Below are positions 26,088 through 36,700 of a stretch of 64,000 nt of DNA, piece by piece (positions within the stretch are counted from its first letter, which is position 1; the number at the start of each line of letters is the position of its first letter). Location: positions 59,003-123,002 of the forward strand of contig JAKSVB010000003.1 in NCBI GenBank assembly GCA_024408335.1, written 5' to 3'. The translations under genes and the position numbers were made by a program. Below the pieces are notes generated by a model. That model saw only the letters and a program-made list of their open reading frames with translations, did not search any database and was not told the DNA's origin. This DNA is from Bacilli bacterium. Lineage in GTDB: Bacteria > Bacillota_I > Bacilli_A > RFN20 > CAG-826.

Positions 26088-26642
26088 ATGCCAACACAAT
26101 TAGGTGAAAAACAGTGGTACATCGTTACCACCTACTCAATGCATGAGTCAAAAACTGCAGACAATCTTCGTAAGCGTATCGAATCAATGAACATGCAGGA
26201 ATACATCCTCCGTGTTCTCGTTGCTGAACAAGAAGTCGAAGTCCTCGAAGACGGCAAGCCAACAGGCAAAACAAAAATCAAGAATCTTTACCCAGGCTAT
26301 ATCTTCGTTGAAATGATCATGACAGACCAATCATGGTATGTCGTCCGTAACACTCCAGGCGTTACAGGTATCGCAGGTTCAAGCGGCGGCGGTCAAAAGC
26401 CAACTCCAGTTACCCGTGAAGAGATCGAACCAGTCCTTAAGAGAATGAAGATGATCGACGAATCAATGTACGATCGTTACAACACCGGTGACAGAGTCAA
26501 AGTCATCCACGGTCCACTCGAAGGAACAGAAGGTACAATCATCTCTATCGACAAAGCTACAGGCGATTGCCGTGTTGAGACAGTCTTCTTCGGTAGACCA
26601 ACTCCAATCGATGTCGAGTTCTCAGATATCGAACGCGTCTAA
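26088..26642 (+). CDS. nusG: Transcription termination/antitermination factor NusG
   Basis: Binds the RNA polymerase clamp helices and influences pausing and elongation. The 184-residue protein has the NGN domain (KQWYIVTTYSMHESKTADNLRKRI, LYPGYIFVEM, WYVVRNTPGVTGIAGSSGGGQKPTPVT) and a C-terminal KOW domain (GDRVKVIHGPLEGTEGTIISID). Start is the ATG after TAGGAGAATTAGTT. In Bacillus the next gene is rplK; here rplK lies almost 16 kb away. Confidence 0.96.
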   Translation: MPTQLGEKQWYIVTTYSMHESKTADNLRKRIESMNMQEYILRVLVAEQEVEVLEDGKPTGKTKIKNLYPGYIFVEMIMTDQSWYVVRNTPGVTGIAGSSGGGQKPTPVTREEIEPVLKRMKMIDESMYDRYNTGDRVKVIHGPLEGTEGTIISIDKATGDCRVETVFFGRPTPIDVEFSDIERV

Positions 26643-26658
26643 TACAAAGAGAACTAAC

Positions 26659-26684
26659 GGATGGTCGAAAGGCCATCCTTTTTT
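26659..26684 (+). terminator. Intrinsic terminator after nusG
   Basis: GGATGGTC and GGCCATCC pair over 8 bp with one G-U, loop GAAA, followed by TTTTTT. It ends the rpmG-secE-nusG unit. Confidence 0.85.
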
Positions 26685-26690
26685 GTGCAT

Positions 26691-26717
26691 AAAAAAAGAC
26701 CCGAATTGAATCGGGTC
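26691..26717 (-). terminator. Intrinsic terminator of the minus-strand membrane-protein gene
   Basis: On the minus strand GACCCGA and TCGGGTC form a 7-bp stem followed by TTTTTTT (+ strand A-run at 26691-26697). It lies 19 nt after the stop of the gene at 26736-27968, and faces the nusG terminator. Confidence 0.75.
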
Positions 26718-26735
26718 AGTGTTGTTTCGAGACGA

Positions 26736-27968
26736 TTATTTCTCTAAACCGTTTTTGGTGCTGTAGTCGACTGCTTTGTATTTTGCGTAGACTTCAGAAC
26801 CGTTTTTAGTACATAACTCGTTGATAAGAGCGAGAGCCTTTCTGACAGAAAGATCTGATTGGATTCTTAACTGCATTGGGACTTCTTCGAATTTCTTCTT
26901 TTCGCTAACATCGACTTGGTGGTACTTGCTTGCATCATAAGCCTTTGGATCGAGAGCGAGATAGAGTTTGATGTGCTTTCCAGCAAAGACAATCTTTGCA
27001 AGGAGTTTTCTTCCTAAACGGTAAGAATCGCATGTGGTTGAAACACGACCACGGATCTTCTTGTGTGAAAGGAGAGCGTTCTTGAGTTCGGAATACTTTG
27101 CTCTAAGTTCTTTATCAGATTCTTTGAACTTTGTAGCGAATGATTTTGTTTTGATTGTTGGGAATGCGTTTCCTTCTGGAACTTCCTCAACAACTGGAGC
27201 AGGAGCAGGAGCTGGTTCTTCGACAACGGCTGGTGCTGGAGCAGGAGCTGGTTCTTCGACAACTGCAGGAGCTGGTTCTTCAGCTGGTTTTTCTTCAACT
27301 GGAGCTTCTTCTTTATGGCAGCAGCATTCTTCTTCGTGGCAGTGGCATTCACATTCGCCTTCGCCGATGAGTCTAGCTTTGTAGGTGTGGCCACCCATGG
27401 TGATGGTAACGAGGTCGCCAAGGACTTCTTCTTGGCAGCATTCGCATGGTTCTTCTTTTGTAGCGACTGGTGCAGCAACTTCTTCTTTCTTAGGTGCTTT
27501 TAATGTGGCAAAGCCAAAGATGATGTAGACGAGAAGGAAGAGAAGTGTGGTCCACCAAGCAAAGAATGCGAGGGTACCATGTGTTTTGGTGATGTGGATA
27601 GATGTAAGGACGCTGTGGCAGTCATAGACTTTGGCATCGAAGAGACCCATGACACCTTTTAATCTCCAGACTGAAGCGATTCCCATTGCAAAGAAAACGA
27701 CGATTGCGAATGGAAGGAGAATGCCTTTCTTTTTGACAAGGCAAACGATTAAAAGAACAATGAAGGCGATGGCCCCAGCGGCTGCTAAGGCAATTGCAAT
27801 GATTTGTCTAACTGATAAAACCCCACCGAAGAGTCTCTTGAAGGCTTCTGGAACTTCGTCGACAAAAGCCATTGAGTTTGCTCTTCCGAGAGCACTGACG
27901 ATGAGAGCGCCGGTGATGATAAGGGCACAGAAAGCAACAATTGCACAGAATTTTTTAAATTTTTGCAT
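26736..27968 (-). CDS. Membrane protein with Cys/His-rich and Pro/Glu-repeat regions
   Basis: A 410-residue protein of unknown function. The N-terminal 150 residues have about four hydrophobic segments. Then comes a Cys/His-rich part (CECC near 180, ECECHCHEEECCCHK near 210) with nine cysteines and several histidines in about 45 residues, followed by EEPAPAPA repeats (about 240-275) and a soluble C-terminal domain of about 130 residues (TKFKESDKELRAKYSELKNALLSHKK, KHIKLYLALDPKAYDASKYH, EVPMQLRIQSD). I recall this C-terminal domain in many gut Firmicutes proteins, but its function is uncharacterised. Start at ATG 27968 after CAGGAGGAATAAAA. The cysteines suggest metal or redox binding, unproven. 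Confidence 0.7.
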   Translation of the reverse strand: MQKFKKFCAIVAFCALIITGALIVSALGRANSMAFVDEVPEAFKRLFGGVLSVRQIIAIALAAAGAIAFIVLLIVCLVKKKGILLPFAIVVFFAMGIASVWRLKGVMGLFDAKVYDCHSVLTSIHITKTHGTLAFFAWWTTLLFLLVYIIFGFATLKAPKKEEVAAPVATKEEPCECCQEEVLGDLVTITMGGHTYKARLIGEGECECHCHEEECCCHKEEAPVEEKPAEEPAPAVVEEPAPAPAPAVVEEPAPAPAPVVEEVPEGNAFPTIKTKSFATKFKESDKELRAKYSELKNALLSHKKIRGRVSTTCDSYRLGRKLLAKIVFAGKHIKLYLALDPKAYDASKYHQVDVSEKKKFEEVPMQLRIQSDLSVRKALALINELCTKNGSEVYAKYKAVDYSTKNGLEK

Positions 27969-28086
27969 TTTTATTCCTCCTGAATAGATAAATTTATTAT
28001 CAATGGAAGGAAACAAACCGCAACGAAAACGAGCAAACCTTTTTCTCGCGTTATCGCTTTTTTAATAAAAGGACAAAAATATCGCT

Positions 28087-28115
28087 AAAAAATCACCCGT
28101 TTCGAAGGATTTTTT
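28087..28115 (-). terminator. Possible terminator of the surface-protein operon
   Basis: On the minus strand AAAAAATC and GATTTTTT form an A/T-rich stem around a 13-nt loop, overlapping the stop codon of the last gene. Low GC makes it a weak candidate. Confidence 0.4.
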
Positions 28116-29262
28116 AAGAAATGCTTAATACGTTGAGGAGAATACGCAACCCTTCATAAACATTTGAGTTGCCATTTATTGGATCTTTTTCGTATGTTTC
28201 GAGCTCGTAATTATAGGATACGTTTACAAGTGAACCGGCAAAAGGAGCCGATTCGAATGTAAGAGTGGTGCCATCAAGTGACCATTCTGATGAATAAGGC
28301 GCATACGTTACCTCTATTGCGTCGCCGTTAGCAGGAACGGCAAAGAAGTTGATGACGTTATCTTGCACGGTGTAATCAGTACCGAGCTCTTGCTCGTTCC
28401 CATTTAGCGTAAGTGACGATATTTGATACGGAGCCGCTGAAAGGCTCACGTTCTTTGAAGCGCCTGATGCAGTAATGGAATCGTGGATTGTGACTGCTGG
28501 CATTCCTTTTGGTGTGTTTGAAAGAGTTATGGTGTTATTCGTGCCATTTCCTACCATGCTTTCTTCATCGCTTTCGGTATCTAGCCCATACCATGTTGAA
28601 GGATCGTTTGAGAAATAAAGAGTCATAAGGATGTAGGCGTTACTGCCATCGAAATCAGAGGCAAAAGGAATACTAACGGATAATCCGTTTTCGTCAGTTC
28701 CAGCAGAGAAGTCAAACTTGTCTTCTCCAACGATGCCTTGGGCTAAGAAATAGGCGCTTAGTTCTTCGCTTGTTGGTTTGTTGTTATAGACGGCTGTATA
28801 GACGTCAAGAACCTCAGCAAGGGAAATAGCCACGTTTGTTGTCCTTCTTACCGCGTAATTGATTTGCGCGGTGTATTTGGAAAGACTAAGGGTCATTGAA
28901 GGGTTTCCATTAGTGACTTCGATTGCGAAGGTAAATGAATATCCTGGCGCGTACTCTAATGAAGACTTTTCTTCTTCGCCTGCGGTAAAGAAGAGTGAGT
29001 CATAAGAGAAAGTTGAAGCTTCGGTTATTCTAGAATCGTTGGCCTTATAGCCTAAAAACACATCGTTATGCTTATTGAATGAGCAGTACTTGATTTCCGC
29101 TTCGGTTCTGTCGCCACCTAAGACCAAAGACATGACTCCAACATCTGCTGATCTATGACTTGTAAACCAAGCGAAAACGGTACCTCCAGCTACGATGGCA
29201 AGGCTGAGGGTGATGATCATGACGATGAATGAAGATTTTAATTGCTTACTAATATTTTTCAT
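28114..29262 (-). CDS. Secreted TasA/SipW-type protein with two repeat domains
   Basis: A 382-residue protein with a hydrophobic N-terminus (SSFIVMIITLSLAIVAGGTVFAWFTSHRSADVG) carrying the AWFTS-type motif seen in SipW-dependent biofilm-fibre precursors such as TasA. The body has a predicted beta-rich domain (about 40-250). The C-terminal part carries two small repeats, around SLSAAPYQISSLTLNGNEQ and ANGDAIEVTYAPY, then TLTFESAPFAGSLVNVSY. Start is ATG 29262 after GAGGAAGAGAT, 10 nt after the preceding gene's stop. Last gene of the riboswitch-preceded operon. No transpeptidase sorting motif is present. Role as a matrix or pilus-like subunit is inference. Confidence 0.65.
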   Translation of the reverse strand: MKNISKQLKSSFIVMIITLSLAIVAGGTVFAWFTSHRSADVGVMSLVLGGDRTEAEIKYCSFNKHNDVFLGYKANDSRITEASTFSYDSLFFTAGEEEKSSLEYAPGYSFTFAIEVTNGNPSMTLSLSKYTAQINYAVRRTTNVAISLAEVLDVYTAVYNNKPTSEELSAYFLAQGIVGEDKFDFSAGTDENGLSVSIPFASDFDGSNAYILMTLYFSNDPSTWYGLDTESDEESMVGNGTNNTITLSNTPKGMPAVTIHDSITASGASKNVSLSAAPYQISSLTLNGNEQELGTDYTVQDNVINFFAVPANGDAIEVTYAPYSSEWSLDGTTLTFESAPFAGSLVNVSYNYELETYEKDPINGNSNVYEGLRILLNVLSIS

Positions 29263-29272
29263 ATCTCTTCCT

Positions 29273-32200
29273 CTAGCTTGGGTCATTAAGAATTTGGATT
29301 TGTCCGCTAGCGTTTAGACGCCAGTGTCCAATCTTGCTGTCTGTTCTATCTGAATCGCTTGGAGCTTGGCAGTAGACCTTTAAACCTTGAGTAGTGTTAT
29401 AGAAGTTCCAGCCATCAGGATAACGGAGAGTGCTTCCGCCTCCAGGTCTTGAAGCGATGTATTGTGTGTCTGTGTCTTTTAAGAAGATGCAGGTGTTTTG
29501 GTTACAACCCTTGAATGCGCTATTGGCGACGGTTCCACTGAACTTGGTTGTTTTTCCAACGACGACGCCACCAGAAGAAACGATTCTATTTGAACCAGTT
29601 CCTGATGTAGTTGTGGTTAAGCCTGTGCAGGCGTTGAAGACGAGGTTACCGACGGTGCTGTTACCAGGAATAGTAAACGATCTAAGACTTGTACAGCCAC
29701 TGAATGAGCTGTTTCCGAATTTTGTGGAACTATCGACAAGGGAGACATTTGCAAGTCTGGTGTCGCCACTAAAAGCTTCGCTACCTAAATCAAGTCCGCT
29801 TGTGACATTTGAATTAAGGGTATTCAAATATGTGCAGCCTTTAAAGCAAGTTGAACCGATTGATTTTGTGGTTGAAGCAAGGGTGACTCTTGTTAAGCCT
29901 GTGCAGGTTGAGAAAGCGTTGCCTGAAACGCCAGTCATGTTAGTTGAAGTGATGAGCTCTGTTATGCCATTGCAGCTAGTGAATGCACCGTTTCCGATTA
30001 CACGTAATGAGGTTTTAGTGCAATCAAGAACAGAACCCATAGCCACGGAAGTAGTGCCTCCATTCGCGCCGCTATCGACGGTGAAGTTATTTAATGCAGC
30101 GCAGTTAGTGAAGACGTTGCCGTTACTTGAAGTTCCAATCTCTTCTAAGCTATATGGGATTTCGAAGTTTTTGAGCTTGGTACAACCCCAGAAGGCAGCG
30201 AATCCAATCTTTCTACATTTTGGAGTTAAACAAGCGTTGATTTCAGATTGGGAGACGCCATACTGGACGCCGCTTTCAAATTTGACGGTGGCGATGTTGT
30301 TTGTGCCTTTTCCGCCATCTTTGTCATATGAGCTGCCGATTGAGTCGATAAAGTAATCGGAAATCTGAGTCATCGTATATGGGAAGGTGATGCTTGTGAC
30401 CTTTCTAGCTCCACGGAGTGTTCCTTGAGCCATATCTGTTGCTCCCCAAGGGATTGAGATGGAAGTTGATGCCGAAGCACCTTCGATGAAGAAGTCTTTT
30501 CCTGTTGATTGGTTATGGAAGTTGATGGTGTTTCCATACGTATTAAAGAGATACGTTTGACCAGGTTGAACATTGACGAACTCAATTGTGTCAAGGTCGA
30601 AGCATCCGTGGAATGGAAGCATTGCGAAGTGGTAGTTTGAAGAAGTTGGGTTTGATGAAGAAGTTAATCCTCCAAAACCTGTCATACCGGCAGGCAAATA
30701 TGCTTTTGTGATGCCAGTAAATCCAAACGCACCCTTATCAAGAACCTTTAAGGATGATGGGAAGTAGCCTTCATCAGAAACCGTTCCATCAGAGATATAA
30801 CAATCATGCCAACTCTTAACGGAGTTTGCGTTGTTATACGACACCAAAGAGATAAGTGGAGTGCCACCGAATCCGAATTTGCCAATTGTTTGGATTGAAT
30901 CAGGAAGGACGACCCAACGGATAGTCCAATAGTTTGCTGTGGCAAGCCAATAGTCTCTGCTTGAAGACTTTTCAGCCGATTTGTTTGAACCGAACATGAA
31001 CGCATAGTCTCCGATTCCTGTGACTGTTGTGTATGTGTTTCCGTTATCGAAGCTAACCGAAGAAGGGATTATCGCTCTCCAGTGTCTAGAATCGAATTTC
31101 AAGTATTGGGAGTTAAAAGAGCTGTTTCTATATGTTGTTGTGTTTGGGTCAGCAGTGACATTTGTTGGGTTCACTGGGCTTTGGGCGGTATATCCGTTAT
31201 GGTCTCTAATCAAAGCGCCCATTTGACGGTATCTTGTAAGTGTTGCGGTTGTTTGGCCTTTGATCTTAACGAAATCGAAGATTGGGTTTTCTGCATTAGG
31301 AATTTGGGTGAAGTCATTTACGCTGTTAATGAGGTGGACAGGGATATAGTCGTGTTCTGAGATATCCGCGCTACTCATGTCACCTAAGTTCGCGTTAACA
31401 CGTTTGCTTGAGACGTAATTCCATTTTGAATATGAGGAAATGCCACTAGGAAGGCTTCCGATGCAGTATATGGTTAGTAATTGATTGTTTTCGAAAACGT
31501 TATTGCCTGTGATCGTTGTGTTTTGAGGAAGGATAACCGAGAAGAGCTTATGGTTCCAAGGATAGGCTGAATACATGTTTGATGATTGAGCGAAAGCTTG
31601 TGAGGCAAGGCTTAAGCTGGACATGCTGTCTTTGAATTCGAGCACGCCAAAGCTCTCAATTGAATAGAATGCAGTGTCTTTGATAACGAGTGTGTTGCTT
31701 TGGAAGATGGCACCTCCAACAAAGTTGCTGCTAGCAAAAGCGCCTGATCCAATGAGCTCTAATGATTCAGGGAAATATATAGGAGGATTCGCTCTGTTGT
31801 AGTTTTGCAAATCGGTTCTGTCGAAACAACTACGGAATGCGTGTGCTTCAATTCTTGCCAGTTTGCTTTTTGCTCTATAGGAGATAGTGACGACGCTGCC
31901 CGCTTGAGGAGCTTGAGAAAGAGTGATCGAGGTCTTTTCGCCGACGTTTGAATAGTCAAATGTGTTAACCACACTATCGCCAACCTTAACTGAACCAATC
32001 GCTTCTGCCTTGGCTGAAAGATTGAACGTTGCGCTTGTTCCATTTGCCACAAACTTCTGGGTGGTTGTTGAGTTGGTCTTGTATTTGACTCTAATGACGT
32101 TATTGGTACCGGTTCTATTGGTGCTGCTGTTTCTAATATTAACGACCTTGTTTCCTGCTATTGTTGCTGTTGTGTTTTCTGAGCCGTTATTGCCAAAGAA

Positions 32201-33697
32201 GACATCAATGATCTCGCTAGGTTCATATGTCAAAGTGGCGGCATAGTTTGTGTTTGCGTAGATTGCCGATGTGTTGATGAATGTGTCAACATAGGTATCT
32301 GAAGCGCCATCGATATAAAGGTTAAATAACGCATCGCAGTTTCTAAATGCGTCTGTTTCAATTGATTCAACGTTTACTGGGATTTTGATCTTGTATCTGG
32401 AGCTAGAGTTGACATAAGGCAAGCAATCAAAGAACGCTCTTGATTGGATGTGCTTCAAATCGACTGCGTCATCGAAGTTTATTGAAGTGAGATTTTGGCA
32501 ACCACTGAATGCTTGATAATCGATGAATCTGAGGTTTTCATGGAAAACGACGCTTCTAATGCTGAGGTTTTCTTTGAAAACGGTAGGGTAAATGCCAACG
32601 ACTTTGTAGTCACTTCCCCAGTTGATGGTTGCAGGGATATCAATAGCGGTTCTTCCATCATCCTCATATTCGAGTAAAAGAACTTCGTCATCGGCAATCG
32701 TTTCGGTGTATTGAACATCGGTCGCACTGACTGTCCATTTGCTTAAATCGTCCTTGTTTGAAGAACACTTCATCAGCTTATAAACGCCGGTGTCTGGGTG
32801 GATGTATTTGAAGTTGCCGACAATCATAAGGTCACCAACTCCAAAGACGATCGGGATATACGCACCGTTATATCTGTAGTTAATGAGGTCCTTGTATTCC
32901 TTTGAGCCAGGTGTGTATGGAATGCCACAATCTCCAAAAGCCTGTTCTTGGGTTTCATTGAAGTAGATGGTTGCGTTGACGCCAACTCCACGGAAAGCGT
33001 ATTCGCTAATGGTTGTGATGCTGGCTGGGAAGTAGATAGTGGTAAGTCCTTGGCAATCATGAAAAGCATATGCGCTTAAGGTTAAGAAGCCTTTTGGAAG
33101 AATGACGCTTCTTAAACCTAAGCAGTATAAGAAAGCCTCTTCGCCAATGTATTCGAGATTGGTGATCGAGTTAAAGGATACGTCAGCAAGCCTATGGTCG
33201 TTTGCGAAAGCATATGAATTGATTCTTGTGACTGAGTTGCCTCTTTCGAAGTTCACAGTGTTAAGGTTTTGGCAGTTTCTGAAGCAACCCGTTGAAATGA
33301 CTTCAACAAGATTAGGGATGGTTATGAATTCAAGGGATGAACCTGCAAAGGCATCTGTTCCAAAACCAGTAATAGAAGCAGGGAGGTTAATGGATCTGAT
33401 GGTTTTGCAGTTGGAGAATCCTCCAGGCATGACTTCTGTGACGCTTTTGCCGTTATATGTAGAAGCGACTGTGATGATTTGATCGCTACATGTTCCAACG
33501 GCAACAGCAACGCTTCCAGGGTTTGCGCTATCTTCATAGAAAATGAGTCCATCGCTATTAGTGCCGATTTGCGAGTAATTTGCGAATCTGGCGTCTTCCC
33601 CAACGAAAATGTCAGGGTTTTTGATTCCGCAAGCGGAAAGGAGCACAGACAAGACGAGTGCGAAGAACGTAAATAATTTGTTTTTGAACATCTTCAT
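29273..33697 (-). CDS. Giant BspA-type leucine-rich-repeat lipoprotein
   Basis: A 1474-residue lipoprotein. The signal peptide ends in the lipobox LLSACG (Cys near residue 23). The rest is largely BspA/LRR_5 repeats of about 23 residues, with units such as IRSINLPASITGFGTDAFAG, LRSVILPKGFLTLSAYAF and LTSINFDDAVDLKHIQSRAF. One copy of the FVGDGS-type beta domain lies near residues 540-610 (FVANGTSATFNL, ITLSQAPQAGSVVTISY). BspA-type proteins bind fibronectin or host surfaces in several bacteria; here an adhesin role is inference. Start ATG at 33697 has a GGAGGG box 8 nt before it. Third gene of the operon, 16 nt after the GLUG-like gene. Confidence 0.82.
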   Translation of the reverse strand: MKMFKNKLFTFFALVLSVLLSACGIKNPDIFVGEDARFANYSQIGTNSDGLIFYEDSANPGSVAVAVGTCSDQIITVASTYNGKSVTEVMPGGFSNCKTIRSINLPASITGFGTDAFAGSSLEFITIPNLVEVISTGCFRNCQNLNTVNFERGNSVTRINSYAFANDHRLADVSFNSITNLEYIGEEAFLYCLGLRSVILPKGFLTLSAYAFHDCQGLTTIYFPASITTISEYAFRGVGVNATIYFNETQEQAFGDCGIPYTPGSKEYKDLINYRYNGAYIPIVFGVGDLMIVGNFKYIHPDTGVYKLMKCSSNKDDLSKWTVSATDVQYTETIADDEVLLLEYEDDGRTAIDIPATINWGSDYKVVGIYPTVFKENLSIRSVVFHENLRFIDYQAFSGCQNLTSINFDDAVDLKHIQSRAFFDCLPYVNSSSRYKIKIPVNVESIETDAFRNCDALFNLYIDGASDTYVDTFINTSAIYANTNYAATLTYEPSEIIDVFFGNNGSENTTATIAGNKVVNIRNSSTNRTGTNNVIRVKYKTNSTTTQKFVANGTSATFNLSAKAEAIGSVKVGDSVVNTFDYSNVGEKTSITLSQAPQAGSVVTISYRAKSKLARIEAHAFRSCFDRTDLQNYNRANPPIYFPESLELIGSGAFASSNFVGGAIFQSNTLVIKDTAFYSIESFGVLEFKDSMSSLSLASQAFAQSSNMYSAYPWNHKLFSVILPQNTTITGNNVFENNQLLTIYCIGSLPSGISSYSKWNYVSSKRVNANLGDMSSADISEHDYIPVHLINSVNDFTQIPNAENPIFDFVKIKGQTTATLTRYRQMGALIRDHNGYTAQSPVNPTNVTADPNTTTYRNSSFNSQYLKFDSRHWRAIIPSSVSFDNGNTYTTVTGIGDYAFMFGSNKSAEKSSSRDYWLATANYWTIRWVVLPDSIQTIGKFGFGGTPLISLVSYNNANSVKSWHDCYISDGTVSDEGYFPSSLKVLDKGAFGFTGITKAYLPAGMTGFGGLTSSSNPTSSNYHFAMLPFHGCFDLDTIEFVNVQPGQTYLFNTYGNTINFHNQSTGKDFFIEGASASTSISIPWGATDMAQGTLRGARKVTSITFPYTMTQISDYFIDSIGSSYDKDGGKGTNNIATVKFESGVQYGVSQSEINACLTPKCRKIGFAAFWGCTKLKNFEIPYSLEEIGTSSNGNVFTNCAALNNFTVDSGANGGTTSVAMGSVLDCTKTSLRVIGNGAFTSCNGITELITSTNMTGVSGNAFSTCTGLTRVTLASTTKSIGSTCFKGCTYLNTLNSNVTSGLDLGSEAFSGDTRLANVSLVDSSTKFGNSSFSGCTSLRSFTIPGNSTVGNLVFNACTGLTTTTSGTGSNRIVSSGGVVVGKTTKFSGTVANSAFKGCNQNTCIFLKDTDTQYIASRPGGGSTLRYPDGWNFYNTTQGLKVYCQAPSDSDRTDSKIGHWRLNASGQIQILNDPS

Positions 33698-33713
33698 ATC
33701 TTTCCCTCCTTTT

Positions 33714-36700
33714 TTATGGCCTACGGTATTCGTAGAACTGTTTGTTGAATCGGCTTCCGTTAAAGCTACAAGCGTTTAGGTTCGAGTTATCAGCTAGGAA
33801 GTAGGTCAAGTTACTTCCTGAGGTTATGTCGACTTGAGGTCTTGTGTCTAACAGCGAAGTGGATATGACCAAGTCGTTTGCGCCCGGAACCGATGTTGCT
33901 GAATTGTCCCAAGATGAATAGAACGCGAAATAGCATCGGATATTGATCAAACCTGTATCAAGAACGTGTCCAGATGTGTTTCTTGTGTATGTCTTTGGAT
34001 CATCGCTCTTAGCAATGAAGTCGATATCTTGAATCGAGTTAACGCCTGTTGGCTTACCTAAACCTGTATTACCACGTCCGTTTTGACCTTGAGCACAAAG
34101 GTAAACGAGCTGAGCGGTTCCTTCAGGTGAGGAAACAATGTACTCGCCTTTTGGTAAGTAGAAGGTGTGAGCGTAAAGTCTATTTTGTGCGACTTTGACG
34201 TCTGTTGCGCTTCTTGATGTGTTGCCAGATTCGTAATCGTAATCATAGTAGTGGAAGCAAGGATCATTAGCAGTGTCTGGTCCTGTGTAGTAAGGCAAAT
34301 ACATTGCGTAATCCGGCTTAGATGTGACGTTTGAATTAGCGGACGTTGAGAAAAGGTCAGTTCTATTTGCCTTATAAATACCTACGTAGTCGCCTGTAGT
34401 GCTGGTTGAAGAGGCAAAGATTGTGATGTTAGCGCCCACATCGTTTTTGATTGAAAAAACAACCGTTTGAGCTGGGTTTTGCTGGGTATAACTGACACGG
34501 ATCTCGGAGTTGTTCTCTGGGCTGCTATTAAATGTGATACGTCCGTTTCTATACGTGAAAGCGGTTGTGGATTGGCCATTAATTGAGACGGTTGGATTAC
34601 CAATAGGAATACGTTTCAAGTCGAATTCTCTAACTGAACCATTACCGGTAAAGATTTCGGTTGATTGGCTATTAAAGCTATCGAATCTGTTGTTTTCGTC
34701 TTCAGTAACCGCCAAAACGGAATCGAAAGAAGTGATTGGCTTTTCATTACCGGTTTCTGGGTTGACGTTTCTAACGAAAACACCAAATGTTGGTTCTCCT
34801 GGGCTAGGAGCGGTGCCTGTTGAATCAATAAGTTTGTATTTGAAATAGCTGCTTAAAAAATCTGAGTTGGTGTTATAGAAGTAGTTGCTTGTTGTGCTGT
34901 CTTCGGTGAGGCTACAGTGGATGTTGTAGTTAAAGTAACGTTCAAAGTATGGGTTCCAGGTTGTAGGGGATACGTTATCTGGGAATTTGTATGGTTGGTT
35001 GATGTGATATTCAGCAAGGTTTGTGTGGTTATTGTCCACTCTGGTTTTGTAACTGCCATGCCAACCATAAACATCTTCATAAGTCGGCACGCCATCGCCA
35101 TCCATGTCAGCATTGAACTCTGCTGTTGTGTAATAGAAGTCGTTAAAAGTCTGGCTTTGATTAACTGAATTGTCTCTAGCGATAACGAATTCGCCCATTC
35201 TGTTGAAATACGTATCGTTTGTGTTCGAATCGACTGGCGATGTGTTAAGTGAGAAAACACCTAAGCCTCTACGCTTGTCTGTCGCTGTATCTTCAACGAC
35301 CTTTTTGCCAATGAAATCGACTGTGTTGTCATTGTCTGTCGCGTAGAATTTGTTGTTTCCGCCTAACTGGTTGTTAAGGAGGTATTCGTCAAATTTCTCA
35401 GAGGAGTCGCTTGAATAATACACTTCGATTTCTTTGCCTACTGCTGGAGCGGTATCAAAAGTCAAAAGAGCACCATAAGGGGTGTATGCAGTGGTTTCCA
35501 CACCGTTAATGGTGACGTAATTGATGTTTTGAGGAACATAGTTAAGGGTGAATTCCAAAGTAGAACCGTCGCCTACGAACTTTTCTTTGTGCTCACCTGG
35601 AGTGTATCTGTAATAGCTGGTTCCTGAAATTGCAGTGTGAGTGCCGCCTGCAATATCTTCGTAGATTTTGGAGAAGTTAAGAACACCCGTATCGTTATCT
35701 TTTTGGAAATCCTGAATAGGTAAAATTGAAGCGTTCGATGATGTTCCAAGCTCGCCAACAAGGCCCATTTCGCTTTCTTGAGCGATTGGGGCGATGCCGG
35801 CACGTTGGTTGTTTAGTGAGATACGTCCTCCATAAACAAAGCAGTTGATGAAACCGCCTTCTGCGTGCCCGCAAAGAAGACCGATGTTCGCGCCGTGCGC
35901 GTATTGTGTTAATCCGTTTGTGTCATCTTCGACCTTATCTTTGATGACTTGGTATGAGTAAGAAGAGGTGCCTAAAGAATCAACGTTATGGTGAATAGCG
36001 ACAAGGTATGTGGAAAGGACTTTGGAATAGTGGAGGCCATCCTCTGTTGTTGCACTAGCGACAAGAGTCAAACGGATGTGGAATGTAGCGCCGCTTTCGC
36101 TGTTAACAAATGGTGCATAGTCCTCGATAAAACGATCATCGCTTTCGTCGAGAAGGTAGCTGTTAAATGGCAAGTTCTCAATAACGCCGGCATTGTCTTC
36201 CGGAATGCTTAGAAGCGGGCTAGATGAACGCCACTGATATGTGACTCCAGGGAACTGGCTAGCAAGAGAAGGGATTCTTGCGGTTACGTTGACCTTTGGA
36301 TTAACGTTCGCAAAGCTAACTATTGCGTTTCTTCCTGGAGCGGTTGCGGTTATAGGTTCGCTTCCATTTTCGTGGATGGTTTGCCCTTCGTTCCAAGTGA
36401 CAAGATTGCTGACATCGATTGACTCAGGGTCAGAATACATTGGAGAGATGATTGCGTTTGTCTCATAACCGTCATCCGTGATTTTTGGGTCGATTAAGTA
36501 GAGGTCGTGGACAGAAGAACCAGGGTATGTATAGCCAAAAACACCTACGTCTTCAGGTGTGCTAGACATTTTGAGGTTTTTGATCGCAAGTCCTTGACCA
36601 TCAAAATTTCCGTAGAAAGGGGAGCCTTCGTTTCCAATTGAAGCGATTGAAGAAAGGCCAAAGTCCTCATAAACCGGATTCATATCGAGGGTATGGTCAT

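Noticed and set aside
29430..30356. 308-codon plus-strand frame inside the LRR lipoprotein gene
   Set aside because: It lies opposite a repetitive reading frame, lacks a start signal and domain features; the minus-strand LRR pattern is clear.
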